Shown here: positions 16,420-22,290 of the stretch, piece after piece
Position numbering within the stretch: the stretch's first letter is position 1
Layout of the letters: the number at the start of each line of letters is the position of its first letter
Virus record (IMG/VR): IMGVR_UViG_3300046714_000323
Location: 1 to 36,057 of that record
DNA length: 36,057 nt
Origin: a virus
Reading direction: 5' to 3' (one strand)
Notes under the pieces: generated by a model
Database searches by the model: none
The model's input: only the letters and a program-made list of their open reading frames with translations
Told to the model about the DNA's origin: nothing
Made by a program: the position numbers and the translations under genes

Positions 16420-16673
16420 TGGGATGCCATTTCATTCGGTTGCGGGACGCTTTTCATGAGAGAGGCGACAATGATATCAAGTGCTAATTGTTTGCCAACT
16501 TCTCTACCATGGATTTCACCCTGATTGAAACCGTATTCAATGCATGCCTTTAATATTTCTCGTATATTTTCAACCTGATTTTCAGCCAATCCTTTGTCTA
16601 TCAATATTTTAGTCATTGGATCGATCATTGATATTGATTCAGTTAAAAACAATTCTCTATTGTTAATATTCAT
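16416..16673 (-). CDS. Helical early protein
   Basis: An 85-residue helical protein. Motif PMTKILIDKG near residue 19 and YGFNQGEIHGREVG near 52 parallel those of the gene downstream at 16153. It has no membrane segment. It overlaps the gene on each side by four bases. Function unknown. Confidence 0.62.
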   Translation of the reverse strand: MNINNRELFLTESISMIDPMTKILIDKGLAENQVENIREILKACIEYGFNQGEIHGREVGKQLALDIIVASLMKSVPQPNEMASQ

Positions 16674-16837
16674 TTGTGCTTCTCTAAAGTTTTACTAATA
16701 TTGTGACCAACTTCTTTGTAGAAGCTTCCAGCCTCATATATGATTTTAGGAAGCATAAAGACCGCCGCTGTTATTAAAACAACGGCTAACGGAGTCCCAA
16801 GGGATTGCTCTATATTTTTGAGTGTAATTTGTTCCAT
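16670..16837 (-). CDS. Membrane peptide, paralogue of GG-leader peptide
   Basis: A 55-residue peptide that aligns without gaps, from Met onward, with the peptide encoded just upstream. Shared positions include EQ at 10-11, G14, L17, AVF at 25-27, PKII at 30-33, Y40, E42, GH at 44-45, I47 and TL at 50-51. It has one membrane segment (about 17-34). The leader-like start (MEQITLKNIEQSLGT) has Gly at -2 but Thr at -1 and lacks the Glu at -8, so if the upstream copy is a processed peptide, this copy may be unprocessed (for example an immunity or partner protein). It overlaps the next gene by ATGA. Confidence 0.62.
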   Translation of the reverse strand: MEQITLKNIEQSLGTPLAVVLITAAVFMLPKIIYEAGSFYKEVGHNISKTLEKHK

Positions 16838-16846
16838 GATTTCACC

Positions 16847-17035
16847 TTAATGATTTGGATCGTAGGGATGATTATATTCATATAATGTTTCCCCGATTTG
16901 ATGTCCCCATTCATTGTACTCTTTACGAGTATCATTGATTATTTTGGGAAATACAAACACGGCAACAACGGCGGCTATCAGCTGTAAGAATCCGCCTGAT
17001 ACTTGTTCTACTTCTGAAACATTAAGCTCTATCAT
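16847..17035 (-). CDS. Peptide with double-glycine leader (bacteriocin-like)
   Basis: A 62-residue peptide starting MIELNVSEVEQVSGG. Counting back from the cut after the second Gly, it has Leu at -12, Glu at -8, Val at -7, Val at -4 and GG at -2/-1, all the key positions of leaders cut by C39 peptidase ABC exporters (class II bacteriocins and microcins). The predicted mature part of 47 residues has a hydrophobic start (about 16-34, FLQLIAAVVAVFVF) and a polar C-terminus rich in Tyr, His and Asn. No exporter or peptidase gene is present in this genome. It may instead be a plain small membrane protein whose leader match is chance. Confidence 0.62.
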   Translation of the reverse strand: MIELNVSEVEQVSGGFLQLIAAVVAVFVFPKIINDTRKEYNEWGHQIGETLYEYNHPYDPNH

Positions 17036-17048
17036 TCAATATCCTTAT

Positions 17049-17297
17049 TTATTCAATATCTTCGTTTTTAATATCTTCATCAACTTTTAGTTTGTAAACG
17101 CATTCTCTGGTTTTAACAGATACTTCTTTATCCTCCGTTTTGCTGGTTCTCCTAATCCATTGGCTTTTTTCAAGAATTAACGAAATATTTAAAGGTTTGA
17201 AATAATTTGCCGCCCCAACTTCTCCTTTTGAAATTTCATGGTCACCGTGTTTGTTCATCATTTCTTGGCAATATTTTATATGTTCGCTTAATTTCAT
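17049..17297 (-). CDS. Small early protein, MKLSEHI type
   Basis: An 82-residue soluble protein. The start MKLSEHIKYCQEMMNKHGDHE follows a common phage pattern (M-K/T-x-x-E-x-I/L-x-x-L ... GD), also seen in the gene at 21522. It ends in an acidic tail. It overlaps the recT stop by four bases and is probably translated from the same mRNA. Function unknown. Confidence 0.62.
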   Translation of the reverse strand: MKLSEHIKYCQEMMNKHGDHEISKGEVGAANYFKPLNISLILEKSQWIRRTSKTEDKEVSVKTRECVYKLKVDEDIKNEDIE

Positions 17298-18121
17298 TTT
17301 AATTTGTCCGCTAATGCATCTGCCTGCTCTGTCACAGGTTCAGCGTCAATCACTTCACCTGTGTTGTAGTCAATAACGATGTCCTCACTAGAAGCATAAT
17401 CCTTAAGGATATCGCGAGTATCCTGGGTTCCAAAATCAGCTTGCTCGTCGATAGCTGTAGCTTGCTGCAACTTCTCAATGGATACTGGCAGGTATTTAAA
17501 TAACTTTCTAAGCACAGTCTTCTTCGCCATCTCTTCATAATCTGTTACCCATGGTCCTGAGTTCCCAGATTTCGACCTAGCACGAATCTTGTCAACGTCA
17601 GGCTTGGACATAACCTCAATCTGATGGCCGCCTCCAACGAAATGGGCGACCGAATAGACTGCCATAAGCTTTCCTCTGTCAGCGAGAGAGGGGACATGCC
17701 TCAATTTCTCGGTTAAACCGTACTCAAACTCGAAGGTATCGTTTTCATAAACCTCATGGGCTGCGAGTGATACAATCTGCCCTGAGCGTCTGGCGAGCTC
17801 TATCATGCCTCTATAGCCCATGATTACTTGCACTTCAACCGTATTCTTCTTACGATTGTCGAAAGGTATGAGGTAGATATGCCCTAACGCGCCGCCTGGC
17901 TCCAAGCCAAGCTGAGCACACATCATGATTGCACCACAGAAGGACATTGGATCACATGTCGCGAGCTTTGGTACTTTTCGTAGCTCGGTTAGGGCTATAC
18001 GGGTCATCCTATCTGGTGACAGATGTTTGGGTAGCGCTTTCAATAGTTGCGGTTGCAATTTTTCTAGAAGATTTTGGACGCTCGCTAATTGGTTATTAGA
18101 TTTAGGCGCAGAAACTGTCAT
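17294..18121 (-). CDS. recT: RecT-family single-strand annealing protein
   Basis: A 275-residue protein that anneals complementary single strands during recombination. Family features in order: N-terminal helices (ASVQNLLEKLQPQLLKALP), RMTRIALTELRKVPKL, the signature LGLEPGGALGHIYLIPF near residue 75, the GYRGMIELARRSG helix, and a C-terminal region ending in a disordered acidic tail. The ATG at 18121 is chosen because GGAGAC lies eight bases before it; the longer frame to 18265 would run into the yqaJ gene and adds residues foreign to the family. It lies 22 bases after the exonuclease gene, forming the usual two-gene recombination pair. Confidence 0.92.
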   Translation of the reverse strand: MTVSAPKSNNQLASVQNLLEKLQPQLLKALPKHLSPDRMTRIALTELRKVPKLATCDPMSFCGAIMMCAQLGLEPGGALGHIYLIPFDNRKKNTVEVQVIMGYRGMIELARRSGQIVSLAAHEVYENDTFEFEYGLTEKLRHVPSLADRGKLMAVYSVAHFVGGGHQIEVMSKPDVDKIRARSKSGNSGPWVTDYEEMAKKTVLRKLFKYLPVSIEKLQQATAIDEQADFGTQDTRDILKDYASSEDIVIDYNTGEVIDAEPVTEQADALADKLK

Positions 18122-18143
18122 ATCAATGTCTCCAAAGTAATAG

Positions 18144-19061
18144 TTATTTGTTGTTTTTGATAAGGAATCTTCTGGAAGTACTTCCTTCTTTGAGGTATTG
18201 TTCATACAATTTCTGGTTTTCATCCGCAAATTTCTTTGCATCGAAACGCACAGCTCCTTTTGCATTTTTCCAAGTAGCGATCATTTTACCATTTTGTCCG
18301 TGTAAAATACTTTTGTCTTTCATGAAAGTTTTAATTCTGGTTTCGCAAATCTTTATGCCTTCTTCCAGGCTTTTTAGGTTTTGCTTATTTATTATCAATT
18401 GATCGATATATTCCTGAATTGATTCATCAGCTATTAATGGCTCATCGTCCATAGCGTTTGCGTATAGACTTACCACTTCATCAGGCGTTCTAGGTTCAGG
18501 AGGGATATCATTTTTCACACAATCCCAGAATTCCTTTTCTTTTTTGATTATCATATCCTCAAGCTTGGCGTTTCTCTCATACACATAATGTCGAAAATCA
18601 CTTCCAGCAATCAAGACAGCAATATAAGCTCGCTCTAGATCTAATGTGGCCACATAATGGGCAACCTGGCATAAATAATAATCGGGAATTATATTCTCAC
18701 CATCTGAACCCCATCCAATATCTCGCCCAGCAGTTTTGCATTCCAATATGGCCTTTTCGCCCTTGACGAGCCTATCAACGTTTGCAGCCATGTAAGGTAT
18801 AGACTTGTGATAAAACGTATCCTTGGCAATCTCCAGTGGCTTGCCTGTGTCATCTTCAAACCATTGCGCAACGACAGGCTCAAGATAATTACCCGCTCTA
18901 ATAACAGGCTTGTCGCTTATATCCTCGATTTCTTTTAAGCCGAGCTTTTCTTGCCATAGCTCAATAATGTTTCCATAAGGATTGACGCCACAAATAGTGC
19001 TTGCATCTGAGCCTCCTATGTAATTTTGTCTTTCTATTAGTTGTTGTTCAGTTAAGCTCAC
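18144..19061 (-). CDS. YqaJ-type viral exonuclease
   Basis: A 305-residue protein of the YqaJ / lambda-exonuclease fold. Visible motifs: GGSDAS near residue 16, ICGVNPYGN at 23-31, Glu61 in NYLEPV, Asp96 in AANVDR, and the catalytic LECKT with Glu107 and Lys109, followed by a helix with CQVAHY. It is expected to degrade one strand of double-stranded ends, giving single strands for RecT. The C-terminal third is helical and charged. Its start overlaps the stop of a small CxxC protein gene by 14 bases, so it belongs to the leftward early operon. Confidence 0.92.
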   Translation of the reverse strand: MSLTEQQLIERQNYIGGSDASTICGVNPYGNIIELWQEKLGLKEIEDISDKPVIRAGNYLEPVVAQWFEDDTGKPLEIAKDTFYHKSIPYMAANVDRLVKGEKAILECKTAGRDIGWGSDGENIIPDYYLCQVAHYVATLDLERAYIAVLIAGSDFRHYVYERNAKLEDMIIKKEKEFWDCVKNDIPPEPRTPDEVVSLYANAMDDEPLIADESIQEYIDQLIINKQNLKSLEEGIKICETRIKTFMKDKSILHGQNGKMIATWKNAKGAVRFDAKKFADENQKLYEQYLKEGSTSRRFLIKNNK

Positions 19062-19218
19062 TTTCTGCTTCCTTTGTTATCTCATCTATGCAAGATTGAC
19101 ATATTTTTATGCCAAATTTATTCGTATCAAATAAATCTTTAGGACTAAAATAGTTTCTACATCTATAGCATGGAATTATAGTTGGCCCTGATATTATATC
19201 TGGTCTTTTATCGTTCAT
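19048..19218 (-). CDS. 56-residue zinc-ribbon-like protein
   Basis: The ORF holds two CxxC pairs, IPCYRCRNY at about 15-21 and KICQSCIDE at about 40-47, which together can hold one zinc ion as in zinc ribbons. It overlaps yqaJ by 14 bases and the upstream acidic gene by ATGA. It might be an adaptor for the exonuclease or a transcription factor-like protein; both are guesses. Confidence 0.65.
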   Translation of the reverse strand: MNDKRPDIISGPTIIPCYRCRNYFSPKDLFDTNKFGIKICQSCIDEITKEAESELN

Positions 19219-19337
19219 TTGCAATAATCCTGCATATCTCTCGCACGTTCACGACAATCATCTTCGAACCATTCATCCTGTTCGCTTTTCTCGCATACTT
19301 CATCTTCGTAGTATTCATCGGTTTCTTCGCAATACAT
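19215..19337 (-). CDS. 40-residue highly acidic Cys protein
   Basis: The ORF starts MYCEETDEYYEDEVCEKSEQ. Close to half of the residues are Asp or Glu, and there are four Cys at 3, 15, 29 and 39. It starts in a TAATG overlap with the first gene of the operon and ends in an ATGA overlap with the next. Small acidic early phage proteins can mimic DNA and block host nucleases, but no family match is claimed. The tight overlaps support coding. Confidence 0.55.
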   Translation of the reverse strand: MYCEETDEYYEDEVCEKSEQDEWFEDDCRERARDMQDYCK

Positions 19338-19534
19338 TATAGAACCCCTAAGGCTGCTTTCATGAGAGGAATCAACAATGCAACTACAGCAATCCCTATC
19401 AATAGATTAATTTTGTAATCAATATGCGTGAATCTATCATCAATGTTTTTCTGCATCATGGTAAATTTACTGTCCGTCGTTTCTTTCAAAACGCGTATCT
19501 GCACTTCATGCTCTATATATTGTTGGTCGTTCAT
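19337..19534 (-). CDS. First gene of leftward operon; tail-anchored protein
   Basis: A 65-residue protein: a charged helical N-terminal part (about 1-42, with a heptad look, DDRFTHIDYKINL) and a C-terminal hydrophobic segment (about 44-65, LIGIAVVALLIPLMKAALGVL). This is the layout of small phage hemolysin-XhlA-like or tail-anchored proteins. It is the first gene after the early leftward promoter. A role at the inner membrane is inferred. Confidence 0.65.
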   Translation of the reverse strand: MNDQQYIEHEVQIRVLKETTDSKFTMMQKNIDDRFTHIDYKINLLIGIAVVALLIPLMKAALGVL

Positions 19535-19557
19535 TGTTTGCCCCTTAACTGCTTGGC

Positions 19558-19586
19558 TTGATTAGTATGGGTTAATCCTATATCAT
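19558..19586 (+). promoter_or_regulatory. Early rightward promoter
   Basis: TTGATT (19558-19563), a 17-base spacer, and TATCAT (19581-19586) form a good sigma70 pair. It would start transcripts near 19593, about 29 bases before the ribbon-helix-helix regulator gene. Its -10 box touches the -10 box of the leftward promoter. Confidence 0.6.
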
Positions 19587-19603
19587 AGCTTCCTGACGGT
19601 CAA
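19575..19603 (-). promoter_or_regulatory. Early leftward promoter
   Basis: On the minus strand TTGACC (19603-19598) is followed after 17 bases by TAGGAT (19580-19575), a sigma70-type pair. It would start transcripts near 19568, about 34 bases before the first leftward ATG. It is interlocked with the rightward promoter, so both cannot be occupied together. Confidence 0.55.
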
Positions 19604-19621
19604 GCACCTTGGGAAAGAAAT

Positions 19622-19786
19622 ATGCAAGATAGTGAAAAGAAGGTAAGAAAGTTCTCGGTTAGATTGACCGAAGAGGAATATGAGATATTTAACAAACTTT
19701 GCCACTTAAGGTTTGATCAAATGGCTCCTGTGGCTAGACGGCTTATTCAAGAATGGATCGAGAAGAACAGGAAGAAAATGAAATGA
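19622..19786 (+). CDS. Ribbon-helix-helix regulator (Arc/CopG type)
   Basis: A 54-residue protein with one basic beta strand (VRKFSVRLT, about 8-16), helix one (EEEYEIFNKLCHLRF) and helix two (APVARRLIQEWIEKN), ending in a basic tail. This is the Arc/CopG/MetJ layout; dimers insert paired strands into the major groove. As the first gene to the right of the divergent promoters it most likely controls them and itself. GGGAAAG is the ribosome site. Its stop overlaps the next start as ATGA. Confidence 0.75.
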   Translation: MQDSEKKVRKFSVRLTEEEYEIFNKLCHLRFDQMAPVARRLIQEWIEKNRKKMK

Positions 19787-20001
19787 AAACCATTTCTCTT
19801 AAAGCCGAACAAGTCATCAAAGGATTAATTGATGGAAACATACAAAACCATGAATCTACCGACTCAACATCTACATGGTTTGTTTTGAAATATGAAAATC
19901 AGGAATTTGATATTACTTTAAGCAGCAAAACAGACAGACAAGTTGTTATTCATTACTTTTATAGCAAAATAATGGAATTGGAGATGCAAAATGAGTCTTA
20001 A
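19783..20001 (+). CDS. Small early protein
   Basis: A 72-residue protein starting MKTISLKAEQVIKGLIDGN. The ATG at 19783 (ATGA overlap with the regulator gene) is preferred over the in-frame ATG at 19753, which would lie far inside that gene. It has mixed strands and helices, no membrane part and no recognised family. Confidence 0.62.
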   Translation: MKTISLKAEQVIKGLIDGNIQNHESTDSTSTWFVLKYENQEFDITLSSKTDRQVVIHYFYSKIMELEMQNES

Positions 20002-20236
20002 ACAACCAACAATAAATGTTAATTTCGACCATCCAGAAGTCATTAAAAGTATAGGTAAGATAGTGGGGCAAAGGAAAGTCATTGATTATTATATTTGCCG
20101 CGATCCCTCTGCTATGGATGTTCGGGAAGAAGTGATGGATTTGATAGGTGATGGTTGGGAGCTTTTAGGCGGTATCAGTGTTACTTTTGATGAAGAAAAG
20201 TCTTTTTATGCTCAAGCGATGGTGAAATATGGATAG
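19991..20236 (+). CDS. DUF1737-like small protein, copy 2
   Basis: An 81-residue protein. Core: VIDYYICRDPS, then VMDLIGDGWELLGGISVTFDE and FYAQAMVKYG. DGWELLGGIS followed by YAQAMVKY is the clearest of three copies of this motif in the genome. It overlaps both neighbours by about ten bases. Its role is unknown. Confidence 0.7.
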   Translation: MSLKQPTINVNFDHPEVIKSIGKIVGQRKVIDYYICRDPSAMDVREEVMDLIGDGWELLGGISVTFDEEKSFYAQAMVKYG

Positions 20237-20408
20237 AAAAATAGTTCAATATAAAACGATTTGGGTTAAAGATAAATGCATTGATGAGGATGTAAATGAT
20301 GCAATTAAAACAGGGTGGGAACCATTAGGAGGGATAAGCCATATTATCGATAACGAAGAGCCATGCGTTATGTATTGTCAGGCCATGGTGAAATATGAAG
20401 CTCAGTAA
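20229..20408 (+). CDS. DUF1737-like small protein, copy 3
   Basis: A 59-residue protein starting MDRKIVQYKTIWVKD. It carries AIKTGWEPLGGIS and YCQAMVKYE, the same core as the gene before it, so the two are a tandem duplication. The start overlaps the stop of the gene before it by eight bases, and its end overlaps the next gene by 14. Confidence 0.68.
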   Translation: MDRKIVQYKTIWVKDKCIDEDVNDAIKTGWEPLGGISHIIDNEEPCVMYCQAMVKYEAQ

Positions 20409-21303
20409 TGACTATAGCGGCTATTGGGAAACAGATGAATTTGAGGATTTAGTAGCAAGAGGATTAATTGGCCTGTATGAAACAAAAATAAAAAGACAAA
20501 AAAAAGTTCCAAGATGTATTAGATTTGACGATGAATCTCTTGCAAGATTCAGAAAGATGGGGTGCTATTTTTCTCCTCATGATAGAGAATTTAGTGTTAA
20601 ATTTTCTGATAAAGATGAGGAAATCGTTTCCTCTGTTCAAGAGATTGACATGTTAAATGATGGTGTTCCAGATAGAGCAGTTATAACATTCCGTCCTGAT
20701 ATAAAAGAGGGATCATATTTGTGGGGGTTTTATATTGAGAAGCTTCCAGGAAAGCCAAAAGCATTTAATAGTGATATCCATGGAGACTATTTTAGAATTA
20801 CACAATTAGATTTTACCAAGGATAGTGTATGGGGCGGAGGAACAATTTTAGTTATTAATAAAAAAGGTGTTATTCAATCCTGCTATACATCAGGTTTATT
20901 TCTTGATCCCAATACAAATAGGCCAAGACACATACAAAAACATAGACCTGTTATGGATGATGGCCCCGGATCATGTGAAGATTATTATAGTGTATGGGGC
21001 TCCATTACTATTCAAACATATCAAGATCGTCGTTATTTATGGAATGTTAGAGCTTCTGATGGCGAAGCAAAGGCTGTATTTGGCGTATACCCAGAGCAAA
21101 TTAAATCCTTATTTTATGCCAGGGATTTGCCTCAAACAGGATCTGGACGCAAAAGGCCAATATTGCATTGGGTTCAGGCTCATCAGCGCAGAATGCAAAG
21201 CGGTATAGAAGTGGACGTTGAACAATATTTAAGAGGAACGCATGAATTTGTCATGAATGGAACAAAGTTCAAAATAGTAAATCCTCTCAAGGAAGTTAAA
21301 TGA
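20395..21303 (+). CDS. Conserved phage protein of unknown function
   Basis: A 302-residue soluble protein. The C-terminal segment RKRPILHWVQAHQRRMQSG, then VDVEQYLRGTHEFVMNGTKF, is a pattern I recognise from hypothetical proteins of several proteobacterial phages (K-R-P-x-L-H-W-V ... RG ... F-x-M-x-G-T/F-x-F). The centre is beta-rich with Trp and Gly (SYLWGFYIEKL, VWGGGTILVINKKG). No catalytic motif is identified. It is the largest gene of the rightward early block before the replication region, which may mean a DNA-metabolism role, but that is only context. Confidence 0.75.
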   Translation: MKLSNDYSGYWETDEFEDLVARGLIGLYETKIKRQKKVPRCIRFDDESLARFRKMGCYFSPHDREFSVKFSDKDEEIVSSVQEIDMLNDGVPDRAVITFRPDIKEGSYLWGFYIEKLPGKPKAFNSDIHGDYFRITQLDFTKDSVWGGGTILVINKKGVIQSCYTSGLFLDPNTNRPRHIQKHRPVMDDGPGSCEDYYSVWGSITIQTYQDRRYLWNVRASDGEAKAVFGVYPEQIKSLFYARDLPQTGSGRKRPILHWVQAHQRRMQSGIEVDVEQYLRGTHEFVMNGTKFKIVNPLKEVK

Positions 21304-21512
21304 AAAGCGAATATGAAATAGTTCAAGATGAATTTGGCAAGAATACAGTTTATATCGGTGATGCTGTTTATGTGTCTCATGATGGCTATCAATTCTGGCT
21401 GGCTACGACTAATGGGATACAAATCACAAATCGAATAGCGTTAGAGCCAGCGGTTTTAAAGCTATTCTTGGATTACACGATAGAGATGGGTGAATTTCAA
21501 AAGATTATGTAA
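21300..21512 (+). CDS. Small early protein
   Basis: A 70-residue protein with beta-strand character (KNTVYIGDAVYVSHDGYQFWL), then a C-terminal helix (PAVLKLFLDYTIEMG). It overlaps the gene before it by ATGA. The start GDAVYVSHDGYQFWL..TTNG resembles small phage proteins of unknown role. Confidence 0.65.
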   Translation: MKSEYEIVQDEFGKNTVYIGDAVYVSHDGYQFWLATTNGIQITNRIALEPAVLKLFLDYTIEMGEFQKIM

Positions 21513-21521
21513 GGAAATGAA

Positions 21522-21701
21522 ATGACAGCAGAAGAATTTATCGAAGAACTAAAAAAGTATCCTCCCGAGACGCCTGTGGTCTCTTATTGTGAGAAAGGGG
21601 ATAGGTATATGGAAACTGGCTTGGTTGAATTTGCGCCAAAAATGGAGATTTGGGAGGATTTTTCAGAATTCTATACAGCTGACGCTATAATTGTAGGATG
21701 A
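21522..21701 (+). CDS. 59-residue early protein, MTAEEFIEELKKYPP type
   Basis: The ORF starts MTAEEFIEELKKYPPETPVV, a widespread small-phage-protein pattern (helix, then PPxTPVV strand), and ends in a strand (ADAIIVG). AAGGAAATGAA precedes the ATG. It is similar in design to the gene at 17049. Function unknown. Confidence 0.65.
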   Translation: MTAEEFIEELKKYPPETPVVSYCEKGDRYMETGLVEFAPKMEIWEDFSEFYTADAIIVG

Positions 21702-21704
21702 ATA

Positions 21705-21896
21705 ATGGACACAGATACTATTGCTATTTTGAGAATATTAAATGTTTTCAGAGATTATAAAATCGTTTACGAAAATTATTATTTAACTTCAAACGTGACA
21801 AAATTTACTAAAATTGTAGAAATTATTGTTCGTCCAGATTTAGAAATTATTAAGGTGCGACTAGGATTAGATGATACTGATATTGATAATCAATGA
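21705..21896 (+). CDS. Small early protein
   Basis: A 63-residue protein with alternating strands (YKIVYENYYL, KFTKIVEIIVRPDLEIIKVRL) and an acidic end. It is three bases after its neighbour. No family is recognised. It is the last gene before the non-coding replication-control-like gap. Confidence 0.55.
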   Translation: MDTDTIAILRILNVFRDYKIVYENYYLTSNVTKFTKIVEIIVRPDLEIIKVRLGLDDTDIDNQ

Positions 21897-21995
21897 TAAC
21901 CGTGAAACATCTGGATCACAACCAACTTAGTAAGATGTCTTGAGCCCAATGAATACGTTGATTGCATGGAATAATCATTCTATGCATTTTTAGGA

Positions 21996-22015
21996 GTGAT
22001 AATAACCCTTATCAC
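21996..22015. promoter_or_regulatory. Perfect dyad, operator candidate
   Basis: GTGATAA and TTATCAC flank a six-base spacer, an ideal size for a dimeric repressor (half-sites separated by about 13 bases centre to centre). It lies 276 bases before the rep ATG. Confidence 0.45.
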
Positions 22016-22213
22016 GCTTTTGATGGGTCAGATAGATTCATAGTGCAAAGGCTGGCTAATATCGAGATTTTTCGATACGATTAATTATCTTGAATTTAAA
22101 GTAAATGTATATGAAAAACAATGAAAAAAAGGCAAAAGAAAAACGAGCGTCCTTGCTACTACTAACGCTTACATTTAAACGTAAGGTTTAAAAACCTTCT
22201 TATTATTTTAGCC

Positions 22214-22255
22214 CTCAATCATTCCGATGTTTTGGCGACGAAAGAATGAATTGAG
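22214..22255 (+). promoter_or_regulatory. Stem-loop in rep leader
   Basis: CTCAATCATTC can pair with GAATGAATTGAG, leaving one bulged base and a 19-base loop. It ends 35 bases before the rep start codon, which has only a weak ribosome site, so an mRNA structure that limits Rep synthesis is plausible. Confidence 0.4.
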
Positions 22256-22290
22256 ACACCAGCAACTTACAACGAAAACTGGATCTCTAA

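Larger units (their letters stand above)
21897..22290. other. 394-base non-coding gap upstream of rep (origin candidate)
   Basis: No gene is visible here. The stretch holds five inverted repeats: GTGATAA/TTATCAC (21996-22002 and 22009-22015), TATCGA/TCGATA (22060-22065 and 22072-22077), CTTAC/GTAAG (22168-22172 and 22181-22185), AAGGTTT/AAACCTT (22083+100 = 22183? read as 22183-22189 and 22192-22198), and a long imperfect stem CTCAATCATTC with GAATGAATTGAG (22214-22224 and 22244-22255). An A-rich segment lies at about 22095-22145. This mix of dyads, AT-rich DNA and a rep gene downstream fits a replication origin or rep control region. Confidence 0.5.

Noticed and set aside
18122-18265. N-terminal extension of RecT
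   Set aside because: It overlaps the yqaJ stop, is unlike the family, and a good ribosome site precedes the ATG at 18121.
22095-22145. A-rich tract as plasmid iteron array
   Set aside because: No repeat unit of fixed length recurs in it; it is simply A-rich.
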